Numbered from the stretch's first letter, positions 51,631-61,130 are shown. The stretch is 64,000 bases of DNA from Actinoplanes ianthinogenes (GCF_018324205.1 NZ_AP023356.1:3675501-3739500); one strand, 5' to 3'. The notes: generated by a model not told the origin, from the sequence alone. Made by a program: numbers and translations.

Positions 51631-52664
51631 GAGCGGTCGATCCACAGTGGGCGCGGCGCCGGCTTGTTCTCCTCGATCCAGCCGTCGATCCGCGCCCACC
51701 AGGCATAGAGCCAGTCGATCCGCTCCTGCTCGCCGACCGGCACCTCCTCCGGCGGGACACTCCAGAACCTCATCACCAGCCGCTTGTCCATCGGCAGCTC
51801 GCGCCACACGTCGCCGACCGTGATCATCCGGTCCAGCCCGGTGTGCGCCACGAAGATCACCCCGGCGTCCGGGGCCGCGTCGATCGCGGCGAGCAGGCCG
51901 CCGGGTTTCGGCGGCAGCAGGTTACGCAGGTTCTCCGCCTTGACCGCCATCTCCTCCAGGCCGCTGGCCCGCAGCCGGGCGATCGCGGTGAGCTTGCGGC
52001 GCGGGGTGAAGTTGCCGCCCTCCGGGAAGATCACGAAGGCGTCGTTCTCGTCCAGGCCGGTGGCCAGGTCGCCGATCTGCTCCTCCAGCGTCGCCGTGGT
52101 GGTCCGGCCCGGCGAGATGAACCTGTTCGGCAGGCGGTTGAGCAGCACGTCGACGGCCGGGTCCCACTGGAGCGCGGCCTTCAGCACGATCCGCGGCTCC
52201 CGGGCGAACCAATTGACCAGCGCGTGGATGAGGGTGAACGAGTCGCCGGGCCCCGCGTGCCGGCTCACCACGATCTCCGGCCGGCCCGGCTGCGCGGTGT
52301 CCGGGTCGGTGCCGACCACGTCGATCGCCAGGTGCAGCGACCACCGGGCGAACCAGAACAGGGTGCGCAGGAACCAGCCGGTCACCACGTAGTGCGCGCG
52401 CTGGAAGACCGGGCCGCGGATCCACCGGCCACAGCCGGACGCCAGCCAGAGAACGCCCAGCACGATCAGCGCGGCGGCGTCCCAAACCACGTAGACGATC
52501 AGCAGGAAGACCAGCCGGGGCACCCGCAGCCGGCCCGGGACCAGCGGGGACACCGCCAGCGCGAAGAGCAGCCAGATCGGCAGGGTGGTGAGCAACGTCA
52601 CGGCGAGCAGCACGACGGCCGGGGCGATCACGAGACGGCGGGCCCAGACCGGCGGCAATCCCAT
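51627..52664 (-). CDS. Membrane 1-acylglycerol-3-phosphate acyltransferase-like protein
   Basis: 345 aa. Three N-terminal hydrophobic helices (about 10-110), then a PlsC-type domain with SRHAGPGDS (HxxxxD catalytic pair) and FPEGGNFTP. Transfers acyl groups to lysophospholipid-like acceptors. Start overlaps the patatin stop by one base (TGATG), so the pair may remodel lipids together: one deacylates, the other reacylates. Confidence 0.87.
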   Translation of the reverse strand: MGLPPVWARRLVIAPAVVLLAVTLLTTLPIWLLFALAVSPLVPGRLRVPRLVFLLIVYVVWDAAALIVLGVLWLASGCGRWIRGPVFQRAHYVVTGWFLRTLFWFARWSLHLAIDVVGTDPDTAQPGRPEIVVSRHAGPGDSFTLIHALVNWFAREPRIVLKAALQWDPAVDVLLNRLPNRFISPGRTTTATLEEQIGDLATGLDENDAFVIFPEGGNFTPRRKLTAIARLRASGLEEMAVKAENLRNLLPPKPGGLLAAIDAAPDAGVIFVAHTGLDRMITVGDVWRELPMDKRLVMRFWSVPPEEVPVGEQERIDWLYAWWARIDGWIEENKPAPRPLWIDRS

Positions 52665-53527
52665 CAGCGGCCGCCCGGCTCCGGCAGCGGATGCACATTG
52701 GCGGTCAGATAGCGCCGGGAGGCGGTGTAGGCCCGGCTGATCCGGCGGCCGACCAGGGCCATGTCCCGATAGGCCCAGGGCGAGTCGTCACCGCTCTCGC
52801 CGCCGCCGCTGGGCAGCACGTGCACCCGGACGCCGTCGGGCAGCGAGGACATGTCCCGCGCGAACCGATGGCGACGGGCGATCTCGAACGCCACCTGTGC
52901 CACCTCCCACGGCCGTCTGGGCACACTGAGCTGCCGCTCCACCCGGCCCACCTGGAGCACGAAGATGAGTTTCGCGCCGAGCCGGACCGCTTCACTGATC
53001 GGGATCGAGTTTACGATCCCGCCGTCAACGAAGTGTTCCCCGCCGATCTCCATCGGCGGCAGCAGGCCGGGCACCGCCGACGAGGCGAGCACCGCGTCGA
53101 CCAGCGGCCCGCTGTCGAACCAGTGCTCGGCGGCCCGCTCGATGCTGGCCGCGCAGCAGTGGAACGGCACCCTCAGGTCGGCGAACGTGGCGTGCTCGCC
53201 CAGCTCACCCTCCAGCAGCCGGCGCAGCGGGAGCGGCGAGTGCAGGTGGGTGCGGGCCGCGAACCGGCGCAGCTGCCGGCCGATCGAGTCGCCGTAGACG
53301 GCCGCCGCCTCCGGGGACGCCCAGAGCCGGACCAGCCGGTCGGTGACCGCCTCGCCCGGCTCGGCGCAGACCAGGGCGCCGTTGACCGCGCCGATCGACG
53401 TGCCGACCACCACGTCGGGGCGGAAACCGGCCCGGAACAGGGCGCGGAGCATTCCCACCTCGACCGCCCCGAGCACTCCACCGCCGCCGAGCACGAACGC
53501 CACCGGACCGTCGACCATGCCGTCCAT
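52664..53527 (-). CDS. Patatin-like phospholipase
   Basis: 287 aa. Oxyanion loop GGGGVLG, nucleophile GTSIG, catalytic Asp in FVDGGIVNS. Soluble lipid acyl hydrolase. ATG 53527, with ATG 53518 as alternative; no clear Shine-Dalgarno. Divergent from merR with two inverted repeats between, so it may belong to the MerR regulon. Translationally coupled to the acyltransferase gene. Confidence 0.9.
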   Translation of the reverse strand: MDGMVDGPVAFVLGGGGVLGAVEVGMLRALFRAGFRPDVVVGTSIGAVNGALVCAEPGEAVTDRLVRLWASPEAAAVYGDSIGRQLRRFAARTHLHSPLPLRRLLEGELGEHATFADLRVPFHCCAASIERAAEHWFDSGPLVDAVLASSAVPGLLPPMEIGGEHFVDGGIVNSIPISEAVRLGAKLIFVLQVGRVERQLSVPRRPWEVAQVAFEIARRHRFARDMSSLPDGVRVHVLPSGGGESGDDSPWAYRDMALVGRRISRAYTASRRYLTANVHPLPEPGGR

Positions 53528-53530
53528 GCT

Positions 53531-53549
53531 GTCACGGTGCTGCCGTGAC
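53531..53549. promoter_or_regulatory. Inverted repeat near the patatin start
   Basis: GTCACGG-N5-CCGTGAC, perfect 7-bp arms, 4 bp upstream of ATG 53527. Confidence 0.5.
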
Positions 53550-53559
53550 ACCGGGGTTG

Positions 53560-53579
53560 CCTTGACGCCGGTGTCAAGG
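53560..53579. promoter_or_regulatory. MerR-type operator
   Basis: CCTTGAC-N6-GTCAAGG, perfect 7-bp arms, 15 bp upstream of merR. A TTGACG -35-like box is inside the left arm, the typical place for MerR-family binding. Confidence 0.65.
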
Positions 53580-53594
53580 CATACCGTCGGCGCC

Positions 53595-53978
53595 ATGCTG
53601 CTGATCGGAGAGCTGGCGGAGCTGGCCGGGACGAGTCCCCGCACGCTGCGCTACTACGAGGAGCACGGGCTGGTCCGGGCCACCCGGGACGCGAACGGGT
53701 ACCGGCAGTACGAGGACGGCGAGCTGCGCGTGGTGCACGAGATCCGCACCCTGCTGGCCTCCGGCTTCGGCCTGGACGACATCCGGCCCTTCGTCGCCTG
53801 TCTGCGCGCCGGCAACAGCGCCGGTCACGTCTGCCCGGACTCGGTGGCGGTGCTCCGCCGCAAGATCGCCGAGGTGGACGACTACCTCGGCCAGCTCACC
53901 GCGGTCCGGGAGCGGCTGCACGACCAACTGAGCCAGGCCCTCGAGCACCGGGAGACGCGATGCCGGACGACGCCCTGA
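53595..53978 (+). CDS. MerR-family transcriptional regulator
   Basis: 127 aa. Winged helix IGELAELAGTSPRTLRYYEEHGLV, then RYRQY-like NGYRQYEDGEL, a coiled-coil dimer helix and two Cys (FVACLRAGNSAGHVC) that could sense redox state or bind a metal. ATG 53595. Overlaps the thioredoxin gene by 19 bp, so a thiol-stress role is plausible. Confidence 0.9.
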   Translation: MLLIGELAELAGTSPRTLRYYEEHGLVRATRDANGYRQYEDGELRVVHEIRTLLASGFGLDDIRPFVACLRAGNSAGHVCPDSVAVLRRKIAEVDDYLGQLTAVRERLHDQLSQALEHRETRCRTTP

Positions 53979-54307
53979 TCACCATCACCGACGCCACCTT
54001 CGACGAGCTGGTCCGCCGGGCCACGCTGCCGGTGGTCGTCGACTTCTGGGCGCAGTGGTGCCCGCCGTGCGGCCCGATGTCACGGCTGCTGGCCGAGCTG
54101 GCGCCGGAGTTCGCCGGGCGGCTGGTGATCGGCACGCTGGACGCCGACGAGAACCCGGTGGCGACGCGCGCCTACCAGGTGATGGCCATGCCGACCCTGC
54201 TGTTCTTCCGGGACGGCGTGGTCACCCGGTCGATCGTCGGCGCACGGCCGAAGTCGATGTTGCGCGCGGCGCTGGCCGGGGCGCTCACGCCGTACGCGAA
54301 TGTCTGA
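53960..54307 (+). CDS. Thioredoxin-like protein with WCPPC active site
   Basis: 115 aa, single thioredoxin fold: VVVDFWAQWCPPCGPMSRLL, then the conserved cis-Pro in MAMPTLLFF. The WCPPC centre, instead of WCGPC, should shift the redox potential, as in some TlpA/DsbE-type and atypical thioredoxins; no signal peptide, so cytosolic. Co-transcribed with merR. Confidence 0.92.
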   Translation: MPDDALITITDATFDELVRRATLPVVVDFWAQWCPPCGPMSRLLAELAPEFAGRLVIGTLDADENPVATRAYQVMAMPTLLFFRDGVVTRSIVGARPKSMLRAALAGALTPYANV

Positions 54308-54316
54308 GACGACGCC

Positions 54317-54532
54317 CTAATCCAGCTCGGGCATGGCGACCGGCTGGGGCCTGGGGTGGCAGGTGCCGCACTGCACGGCGTCCTCCACCACCAGCGCCTC
54401 GGCCCGGTCCCGCAGCACCGACCGGCTGATCTCCAGCAGGTACGGCCCGAACCGTGCGTGTTCCGCGCACACCCCCCGCCCGCAGAACCGGCAGGCGGCG
54501 CGCGCCCCCTCGGCGCAGAACCAGCACAGCAT
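54317..54532 (-). CDS. Small zinc-ribbon protein
   Basis: 71 aa with four CxxC-type pairs or equivalents: CWFC, CRFCGRGVC, a His in AEHARFG and CGTCH. Likely binds two zinc ions (treble-clef or B-box-like). It directly follows the M50-fusion gene by 16 bp on the same strand and is probably co-transcribed. Function unknown. Confidence 0.72.
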   Translation of the reverse strand: MLCWFCAEGARAACRFCGRGVCAEHARFGPYLLEISRSVLRDRAEALVVEDAVQCGTCHPRPQPVAMPELD

Positions 54533-54548
54533 GCAGCCCCTCCCCGGG

Positions 54549-57500
54549 CTAGCCCGTCGTCGTCCCGTCCGTCGGCGACGTGGTCTGCTCCGGCACCGTC
54601 GTCGTGGTCGGCGCCGAGGTCGGCGTCGAGGCGGTGGTCGTCGTCGGGACGGACGTCGGCGCCGTGGTCGTGGTCGGTCTGGTGGTCGGCCTGGTGGTCG
54701 GTCTCGTCGTCGGCCTGGCCGTCCTCGTGGTCGGGCTGTTCGGCGTGGTGGTCACGCCGGCCGTCGGCGTGGCGCTGGTGCTCGACGAGGCGGAGGGGCT
54801 CGGCGACGCGCTGCTCGGTGCGGCGCTCGGCGCGCTGGTGACCGGCGCGGCCGTCTCGGACGGGAACGGCGCCTCGGACGGCTGGTCGCCCTCGGTGACC
54901 GCCGGCGGGCTCACCTTGACCCCGTCGCCGCAGTTCAGGTCGCCGCCGGTGGGCTCGCTCGCCACGCCGCCGGCGGTGACCGTGCCGTCGGCCACCGTGA
55001 TCGCCGCCAGGTCGACCGCGTACCAGGCCTTGCCGGTGCTGGTGACGTCGCCCTGCACCCGGCCGATGGTCAGGCCGAGCGGCCGGTACGCCCCGCTGGT
55101 GCTCCCCGTGGCGGCGAGCACCCGCCCGCTCTCCAGGGTCAGCCGCCCGGACGGGACCGACTCCCGGCCGGTCGCCACCGCGGCCGCGTTCAGGGTGACC
55201 CGTGCGCCCGGGCAGAGCAGCACCGCGCCGCCGCCCGGGAAGGTGAGCCGGGCCCGGCCCTTGCCCTGCGCCACGACCTGCGCGCCGGAGCCCAGGTAGC
55301 GCTGATCGCCGGCCTCGAGGGTCACGGCGCCGCTGCCGCTCGCCGTGGCCACCGCGGTGCCGCGGTCGACGGTGAGCAGCGCCCGCTCGGTGGGCATCTC
55401 CGCCCAGGCCGGGCCGGCGCCCAGGTCCAGCGCCAGGCCGCCGACCAGGACCACCACGACCAGGCTGACGAAGACCCACATCCGTTTCTCGAAGTGCCGG
55501 TCGACGTCGAACTCGTCGTCGCCCTCCGGCGGCGGGCCGGGCGGCACGGCCAGCGGCGGGTGCACCGCGCCGGGCCGGACCGCGAGCGGGGCGCTGGGCC
55601 GGACGCTCGGCATCGGCGCGCCGGGGCGGGCCTCCAGGCCGATCAGCGGCGGCAGGTCGGAGGCGTCCGGGATGATCCAGAGCCGGACCGGGGTCCGGCT
55701 CTGCGCCACCATGCCCGGGTTGCCGTCGCCGACCGGGCCGACCAGGGTGCCGCGGCGCAGCTCGGTGCCGTCCGCCATGGCGATCACCCCGGACTCGACC
55801 ACCACGGCGTGGGTGGGTCCGTGCAGCATCACCGGGGCGCCCGGGTCGAGGTCGACCGGGTGGGCCGCGGCGATCAGCGCGAGTTGCTGGTCCTCCTCCA
55901 GCCCGGCCAGCGCCGGGGTGTCGGCGAACAGCGCCTCGGCCTCGGCCCGCTCCATCGGCGGCGGGCCGGGCAGCGGGCCGATCACGGTGGCCACCGTCGA
56001 GGTGGGCACGGCCAGCAGGGTGGCGCCGGCGGCGGCGTGCCAGTCCAGGCTGGCGGTACGCCCGGTGAGCGCGGCGGCCAGGCCGACCACGCTGCCCGGG
56101 CCGGCGTGGTGCCGGATGCTGCCGCCCGGGTCACCCGGGCGGCGGCCGTGCAGGGCGCCCTCGACCACCACGTAGACCGCGCCCTGGTGCTCGGCGGCCA
56201 GGACCAGGTGGCGGCCGGTCGGCGGGTGCTCCCAGCGGGCCCGGGCGGCCAGCGACTGGAGCGACGGCTCGGGCAGGCCGCCCAGGTCGGACGCGTAGAG
56301 CGCGGCCATCCGGCGGGGCATGTCCTTCTCCTGGTCGCGCTCGGCGGCGCGCTGCCGCCACCGGCGCCAGCCCGCGCCGAGACGGCCGAGCAGGAAGTAG
56401 AGCGGCGGGGCGGTGAGGCCGAGCAGCATCACGGCGAGCAGCACGCGGGCGGCGGCGCCCTCGTACCAGAGGCCGACGACGAGACCGTGCACCCGGTCGG
56501 TCCACAGGCGGTAGCCCAGGGCCACGGCGGCGACCAGCCAGAAGAGGGCGAGCAGGCCGTACAGGCCGATGAGGCGGCCCTCCCGGTCCAGGGTCGACCA
56601 GCGCGGGCCGCGCCGGCGCAGCCGCCCGCCGAGCCAGGCCAGGCCGCGGGCCCGCAGGTCCGGGATCTCCAGCCAGTCCATCAGGAGGTATTGCCCGTCG
56701 AGCGGCAGCAACGGGCTCAGGTTGAAGAAGGCGTGCAGGTAGAACAGGAAGGCCAGCTTGAAGGCGAGGCCGCCGGCGGCAGGCACGGCCAGGCCGATCA
56801 GCTGGATCAGGCCGGCCAGGGCCAGCCCGGTGGCCGGGCCGGCGGCGGTGACCGCGATCCGGGCCCGGCGGCCGGCCATCCAGACGTCGCTGGTGTCGAC
56901 GAAGACGGCGGGCAGGCCGAAGTGCAGCATCAGCCCGGCGGACGGCACCTCGCGGCCGACCCGCTTGGCGGCCAGCGCGTGCCCCAGCTCGTACAGGCCC
57001 TGGGCGACCACGTTGAGTAACAACAAGGCGATCGCACCGAGTAGGTAGGAGTCACCCGCCAGGAACAGCGCCTGGCTGCCGCGCTGCCAGGTGCCGAGGA
57101 ACAGCACCGCGCCGGTCAGTGCCAGCAGCGTGCCGATCCAGACCGCCGGACGGGTGAAGAGCAGCTTGCCGGCGCTGTTGTAGAGGCCGGTGAGCGCGCC
57201 GTCGGCGGGCAGCGACAGCACCCGGCGGCCGCGCACGGCGGACAGCACCGAGCCGCCGACCCGTTTCGGCAACGGCTCCTGGTGCAGCTCGCGCAGCGGG
57301 CGGAAGGCGTCCCGCGGGAGGTCCTCCAGCATCCGGTTGCCGGCCAGGTCGGCGACCACCCGGCGGACCTGGTCCGGGGCGAGCCGGCCGGCGATCCGGG
57401 CGAACTCGGCGACCAGCCGGGCCACCGTGCTGGCGCCGTCCATCATCAGGGCGAGCTGGTACTCCTCCGGGGTGAGCCGGAGATAGCAGCTGCGACCGCC

Positions 57501-57716
57501 GTCCTCGGGCGAGCGGAGCATCACGTATCGCCCGCCGCGGACCGTGGTGCGGTGCCGGACCTCGATGCCGCCGCGCAGCTCGGGCCGGGCGCTGGCCGGG
57601 TTCAGCCGGTCGGCGACGGCGTGCCAGAGGCCGGAGTCGGCGGGGCCCGCCGGGGCTCCCGGGGACCGGCCGGCCAGGGCTTCCCAGACACTGGTCCGGG
57701 TCTCGACGTACGTCAA
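54549..57716 (-). CDS. Multi-domain M50-like membrane protein with cNMP-binding and FecR-like domains
   Basis: 1055 aa. In order: winged-helix region about 55-135 (PqqD/RRE-like: CYLRLTPEEYQLALMMDG), membrane M50 site-2-protease-like core about 185-450 with YELGHALAAKRVG (242-246) and FNLSPLLPLDGQYLL (Asp340), two cyclic-nucleotide-binding-like barrels about 475-690, a transmembrane helix about 746-764, FecR-like exterior domain about 775-900 and a Thr/Ser/Pro-rich tail to the end. The first His of HExxH is Tyr, so protease activity is doubtful. TTG 57716 is the only evident start. The combination resembles actinobacterial M50 plus cNMP-binding proteins of unknown role. Confidence 0.8.
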   Translation of the reverse strand: MTYVETRTSVWEALAGRSPGAPAGPADSGLWHAVADRLNPASARPELRGGIEVRHRTTVRGGRYVMLRSPEDGGRSCYLRLTPEEYQLALMMDGASTVARLVAEFARIAGRLAPDQVRRVVADLAGNRMLEDLPRDAFRPLRELHQEPLPKRVGGSVLSAVRGRRVLSLPADGALTGLYNSAGKLLFTRPAVWIGTLLALTGAVLFLGTWQRGSQALFLAGDSYLLGAIALLLLNVVAQGLYELGHALAAKRVGREVPSAGLMLHFGLPAVFVDTSDVWMAGRRARIAVTAAGPATGLALAGLIQLIGLAVPAAGGLAFKLAFLFYLHAFFNLSPLLPLDGQYLLMDWLEIPDLRARGLAWLGGRLRRRGPRWSTLDREGRLIGLYGLLALFWLVAAVALGYRLWTDRVHGLVVGLWYEGAAARVLLAVMLLGLTAPPLYFLLGRLGAGWRRWRQRAAERDQEKDMPRRMAALYASDLGGLPEPSLQSLAARARWEHPPTGRHLVLAAEHQGAVYVVVEGALHGRRPGDPGGSIRHHAGPGSVVGLAAALTGRTASLDWHAAAGATLLAVPTSTVATVIGPLPGPPPMERAEAEALFADTPALAGLEEDQQLALIAAAHPVDLDPGAPVMLHGPTHAVVVESGVIAMADGTELRRGTLVGPVGDGNPGMVAQSRTPVRLWIIPDASDLPPLIGLEARPGAPMPSVRPSAPLAVRPGAVHPPLAVPPGPPPEGDDEFDVDRHFEKRMWVFVSLVVVVLVGGLALDLGAGPAWAEMPTERALLTVDRGTAVATASGSGAVTLEAGDQRYLGSGAQVVAQGKGRARLTFPGGGAVLLCPGARVTLNAAAVATGRESVPSGRLTLESGRVLAATGSTSGAYRPLGLTIGRVQGDVTSTGKAWYAVDLAAITVADGTVTAGGVASEPTGGDLNCGDGVKVSPPAVTEGDQPSEAPFPSETAAPVTSAPSAAPSSASPSPSASSSTSATPTAGVTTTPNSPTTRTARPTTRPTTRPTTRPTTTTAPTSVPTTTTASTPTSAPTTTTVPEQTTSPTDGTTTG

Positions 57717-57890
57717 CTCGCTGGGCCTCTCACTCCGCGCCTCTCACTCCGCCGAAGCGAAACCGCGCCACCGGCATGGCGCTGCCCATGGCGAAAGGAG
57801 ATTAGAAGGAAGCCTGGGCAAACGCGAGTCCCCGCTGACGAAACCTAGCCGTTCGTCGGGAAAGTCCAGAATCACGGCATAGATAGGAAT

Positions 57891-57932
57891 ACGGCGGGTG
57901 ACGTGCCCACCCCTGGTCACGTCACCCGCCGT
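57891..57932 (-). terminator. htrA terminator
   Basis: ACGGCGGGTGACGTG / CACGTCACCCGCCGT, perfect 15-bp stem with a 12-nt loop, 18 bp beyond the htrA stop. Confidence 0.8.
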
Positions 57933-57950
57933 AGCGAAAGGGACTGCGGC

Positions 57951-59528
57951 TTACTGGGACTCTTGGAGAGTCACGGTCACCGTCTTGGCGGCGCCGTTCC
58001 GGGTGAAGTCGATGGTCATCTTCTGACCCACCTCGCCGGCCTGGACGGCGGCGACCAGGTCGTCGGACTGGGCGATCTCCTTGCCGTCGACCTTGGTGAT
58101 CACGTCGCCCTTCTGGATACCGGCCTTGCCGGCGGCGCTGTTCGCCACCACCTGGCTGACCAGGGCCCCGCCGTTCTCCGCGGTGGTCACGCTGACGCCG
58201 AGCGCCGGGTGGCTGACCTTCTTGCCCGCCATCAGCGCTTGGGCCACCGCCTTCGCCTTGTTGCTCGGGATGGAGAAGCCGAGGCCGATGTTCCCGGAGT
58301 TCTGACCGGACGTGGCGATCGCCGAGTTGATCCCGATGACCTCGCCGTTCGTGTTGACCAGCGCGCCGCCGGAGTTGCCCGGGTTGATCGGGGCGTCGGT
58401 CTGCAACAGGCCGGTCATCGTGGTGGTGCCCGACTGCCGCTGCTGCTGCGACTGGCCGAACGGATCCTGACCCTGGCCCTGCTGGTCGTCCTCGCCGCCG
58501 GACTCGATGGTGCGGTCCTTGGCGCTGATGATGCCGGCGGTCACCGAGCCCTCCAGGCCCAGCGGGCTGCCGAGCGCCAGCACGGTGTCGCCGACCTCCA
58601 TCTTCGAGCTGTCGCCGAAGGTGGCGGCCTTCAGGTTGCTCACCCCGGTGGCCTTGACCACGGCCAGGTCGGTCCGCGGGTCGGTGCCGACGATGGTGGC
58701 CGAGGCCTTCTTGCCGTCCGCGAAGATGATGTTCACGGTGTTGCCGGTGGCACTGGCGAACACGTGGTTGTTGGTCACGATGTAGCCGTCGGCACTGAGG
58801 ATCACGCCGGAGCCCTCACCGGACTCGGTGGTGATCGACACGACGCTGTCCTGCACCGCGGAGGCGATCTGGGCCAGCGACGAGCGGTCCACCACCCGGG
58901 TGACCGACGAGTTGCCGGACTGGACGGCCGGGGTGCCGCTGTCGTCGTGCAGCGCCAGCGCGGTGGCCGCGCCGACCCCGCCGGACAGCAGCGCGACGAG
59001 CACCGCCGCGGCGCCGGCCAGCAGGAACTTGCGGCTGCGCCCGTTGCGGGGCGGCTCGCCGGCGGGCGACTGGGCCCAGACCGGGACGACGCCCTCGGGC
59101 GGGGTGGCGCCGGGCGGGGTCTGCGGCCAGCCCGGCTGCCCCCAGTGCGGCTGCTGATAGGGCTGGTAACCGGCGCCGTAGGGCTGGCCGGAGGCGGGGA
59201 CACCGGTGGCCGGGGTGGCCGAGGCGGGCACCGCCGAGACCGGCTGCTGCTGCCACGGCGACTGCGGCGCCGGCGGCGTGTGGGGCGGCTGCGGGGTGGC
59301 CGGGTGGTAGGCGCCGGGCTGGTAACCGGCGGGCTGGGCCCACGGGTTGTGCGGCGGCTGCGGGCCGGCGGGGTGCGAGGCACCCGAGGTGGGCGCCGCG
59401 GACTGATGAGCGGCGACGTGCGGGGCAACCGGCGGCTGCGCGGCAGTCGGCTGCTCAGACTCCACCCGCTCCGTGCTGTGCTCAGCGCCGGCGTCCGCGG
59501 GCCGCGGGTTGGTCTCGTTCTCGTTCAT
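57951..59528 (-). CDS. HtrA/DegP-type serine protease with PDZ domain (PepD-like)
   Basis: 525 aa. Long Pro/Ala/Gln-rich cytoplasmic head (1-160), one membrane helix (about 168-190), trypsin-like domain with VTNNHVF (His), TDLAVVK (Asp) and PGNSGGAL (Ser), and a C-terminal PDZ (SAAGKAGIQKGDVITKVDG). Degrades misfolded secreted proteins. Third gene in an RR-HK-HtrA operon, the same order as M. tuberculosis mprA-mprB-pepD. Confidence 0.93.
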   Translation of the reverse strand: MNENETNPRPADAGAEHSTERVESEQPTAAQPPVAPHVAAHQSAAPTSGASHPAGPQPPHNPWAQPAGYQPGAYHPATPQPPHTPPAPQSPWQQQPVSAVPASATPATGVPASGQPYGAGYQPYQQPHWGQPGWPQTPPGATPPEGVVPVWAQSPAGEPPRNGRSRKFLLAGAAAVLVALLSGGVGAATALALHDDSGTPAVQSGNSSVTRVVDRSSLAQIASAVQDSVVSITTESGEGSGVILSADGYIVTNNHVFASATGNTVNIIFADGKKASATIVGTDPRTDLAVVKATGVSNLKAATFGDSSKMEVGDTVLALGSPLGLEGSVTAGIISAKDRTIESGGEDDQQGQGQDPFGQSQQQRQSGTTTMTGLLQTDAPINPGNSGGALVNTNGEVIGINSAIATSGQNSGNIGLGFSIPSNKAKAVAQALMAGKKVSHPALGVSVTTAENGGALVSQVVANSAAGKAGIQKGDVITKVDGKEIAQSDDLVAAVQAGEVGQKMTIDFTRNGAAKTVTVTLQESQ

Positions 59529-59567
59529 GTTTCTTACTCTGCCCCGTGCGACTCGTACCGAACTGTG

Positions 59568-61121
59568 CTAGTCCTGGATGTTTTCTGTGAACCCTTTATC
59601 GGGATTTATGGTGGGCAAGGTGACGCGGAACGTGGCGCCCTCGCCGGGCTCGCTCACGACGTCGACAGTGCCGTTGTGCGACCGTACAAGAGCCGCCACG
59701 ATCGCCAGCCCCAGGCCGGTCCCGGTGGCCTCCCGCGCGGTGTTCCGGGTCCGCGCCCCGTCCACCCGGTAGAACCGCTCGAAGACGTGCGCCCGCTGCT
59801 CCGGGGTCAGGCCGGCGCCGGTGTCGGAGACCTCCACCACCGCGTGATTCTCCCCCTCGGCACGTAACCGCAGCGTCACCGTGGCGTCCGGTGGGGTGTG
59901 CACCAGCGCGTTCGTCATCAGGTTGCCGATCACCTGGCGCAGCCGGGCGTCGTCGCCGAGCGCCACCAGCCGCTCGTGGTCGGCGAGCACCTCCAGCTCG
60001 ATGACCCGGTCCGGCGCGGTGGCCTGGGCCGCCTGCACCGCGTCCATGGCCAGCACCGGCAGCTCCACCGGCGCCAGGTTGATCGGGCGCTCCCGGTCCA
60101 GCCGGGCGAGCAGCAGCAGGTCCTCGACCAGCAGGCCCATCCGAGCGGCCTCGTCCTCGATCCGCCGGACCAGCCGGGCCACCGCCTCCGGGTCGGAGAC
60201 CGCGCCCTGGCGGTACAGCTCGGCGAACCCGCGGATGCTGGTCAGCGGCGTGCGCAGCTCGTGCGAGGCGTCCGCGACGAACTGCCGCATCTTCTCCTCG
60301 GAGCGCACCGCCCGGCTCTCCGAGGCCTGCGCGGCCGCGGCCGCCTCCATGGCCTGCCGCTCGGACGCGGCCCGGGCGAGGAACGCCGCCTCGATCTGGG
60401 CCAGCATCGCGTTCAGCGCGCTGGAGAGCCGGCCCAGCTCGGTGGTCGGCTCGCCGCCGTCCACCTCCGGGTCGGGCACCCGCTGGCTGTAGTCGCCGGC
60501 CGCGATCCGGCCGGCGGTCCGCTCGATCTGCAACAGGGGGACCAGGCTCTGCCGGACCAGGGCCGCCCCGACGATCGCCAGCGCCAGCAGCACGCCGACG
60601 CCGACCAGCACGTCCGCCCAGATCAGCCGGGCGATCACCCCGTTCACCCCGGTCATCCGGGCGCCGACGTAGACCACCGAGCCGCTGTCGGTGACCTCGG
60701 CCAGGACGCGCCACACGTACTTGCCGTTGCGGGAGCTGACGGTGAACGGCTTGTCGGCGTGTTCCTGGACGGCCTCCACGCTGGTCAGTGCCGGCGGGAG
60801 GTCGTCCTCCACCGTGCGGAAGCCTTTCACCCAGGTCCCGGAGCCGCTGACCGAGGTGAAGCCGATCATCCAGTCCATCGGCATGTAGACCTTGAAGTCG
60901 GCCTGGGCGAGCGCGCCGAGGTCCTTGTAGGTGTCCCGCAGCTGGGTGTCGAGCTGATTCACCATGTACGTGTGCAGCGCGATGGTGCTGGCCGAGCTGA
61001 TCAGGGTGAGCGCGGCGAACACCAGCACCAGCACCGAGGCGACCAGCTTGGTCCGGAGGGAGACTTTGCGCAGGCTCGCCTGCGGCGGGAGCGAAACGCG
61101 TACCCGCTCGGAGATCGTCAT
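59568..61121 (-). CDS. Sensor histidine kinase (MprB-like)
   Basis: 517 aa. TM1 about 25-45, extracytoplasmic sensor (about 50-165), TM2 about 168-190, HAMP, HisKA with ASHELRTPLT, and HATPase with NLMTNALVHTP and GTGLGLAI. ATG 61121 is 9 bp after the response-regulator stop. Probably senses envelope stress and controls the adjacent HtrA protease. Confidence 0.94.
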   Translation of the reverse strand: MTISERVRVSLPPQASLRKVSLRTKLVASVLVLVFAALTLISSASTIALHTYMVNQLDTQLRDTYKDLGALAQADFKVYMPMDWMIGFTSVSGSGTWVKGFRTVEDDLPPALTSVEAVQEHADKPFTVSSRNGKYVWRVLAEVTDSGSVVYVGARMTGVNGVIARLIWADVLVGVGVLLALAIVGAALVRQSLVPLLQIERTAGRIAAGDYSQRVPDPEVDGGEPTTELGRLSSALNAMLAQIEAAFLARAASERQAMEAAAAAQASESRAVRSEEKMRQFVADASHELRTPLTSIRGFAELYRQGAVSDPEAVARLVRRIEDEAARMGLLVEDLLLLARLDRERPINLAPVELPVLAMDAVQAAQATAPDRVIELEVLADHERLVALGDDARLRQVIGNLMTNALVHTPPDATVTLRLRAEGENHAVVEVSDTGAGLTPEQRAHVFERFYRVDGARTRNTAREATGTGLGLAIVAALVRSHNGTVDVVSEPGEGATFRVTLPTINPDKGFTENIQD

Positions 61122-61130
61122 CGAGGGCGC

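Noticed and set aside
54333..57020. 895-aa rightward frame
   Set aside because: Antisense shadow of the 1055-aa M50-fusion gene; no start site or recognisable domain.
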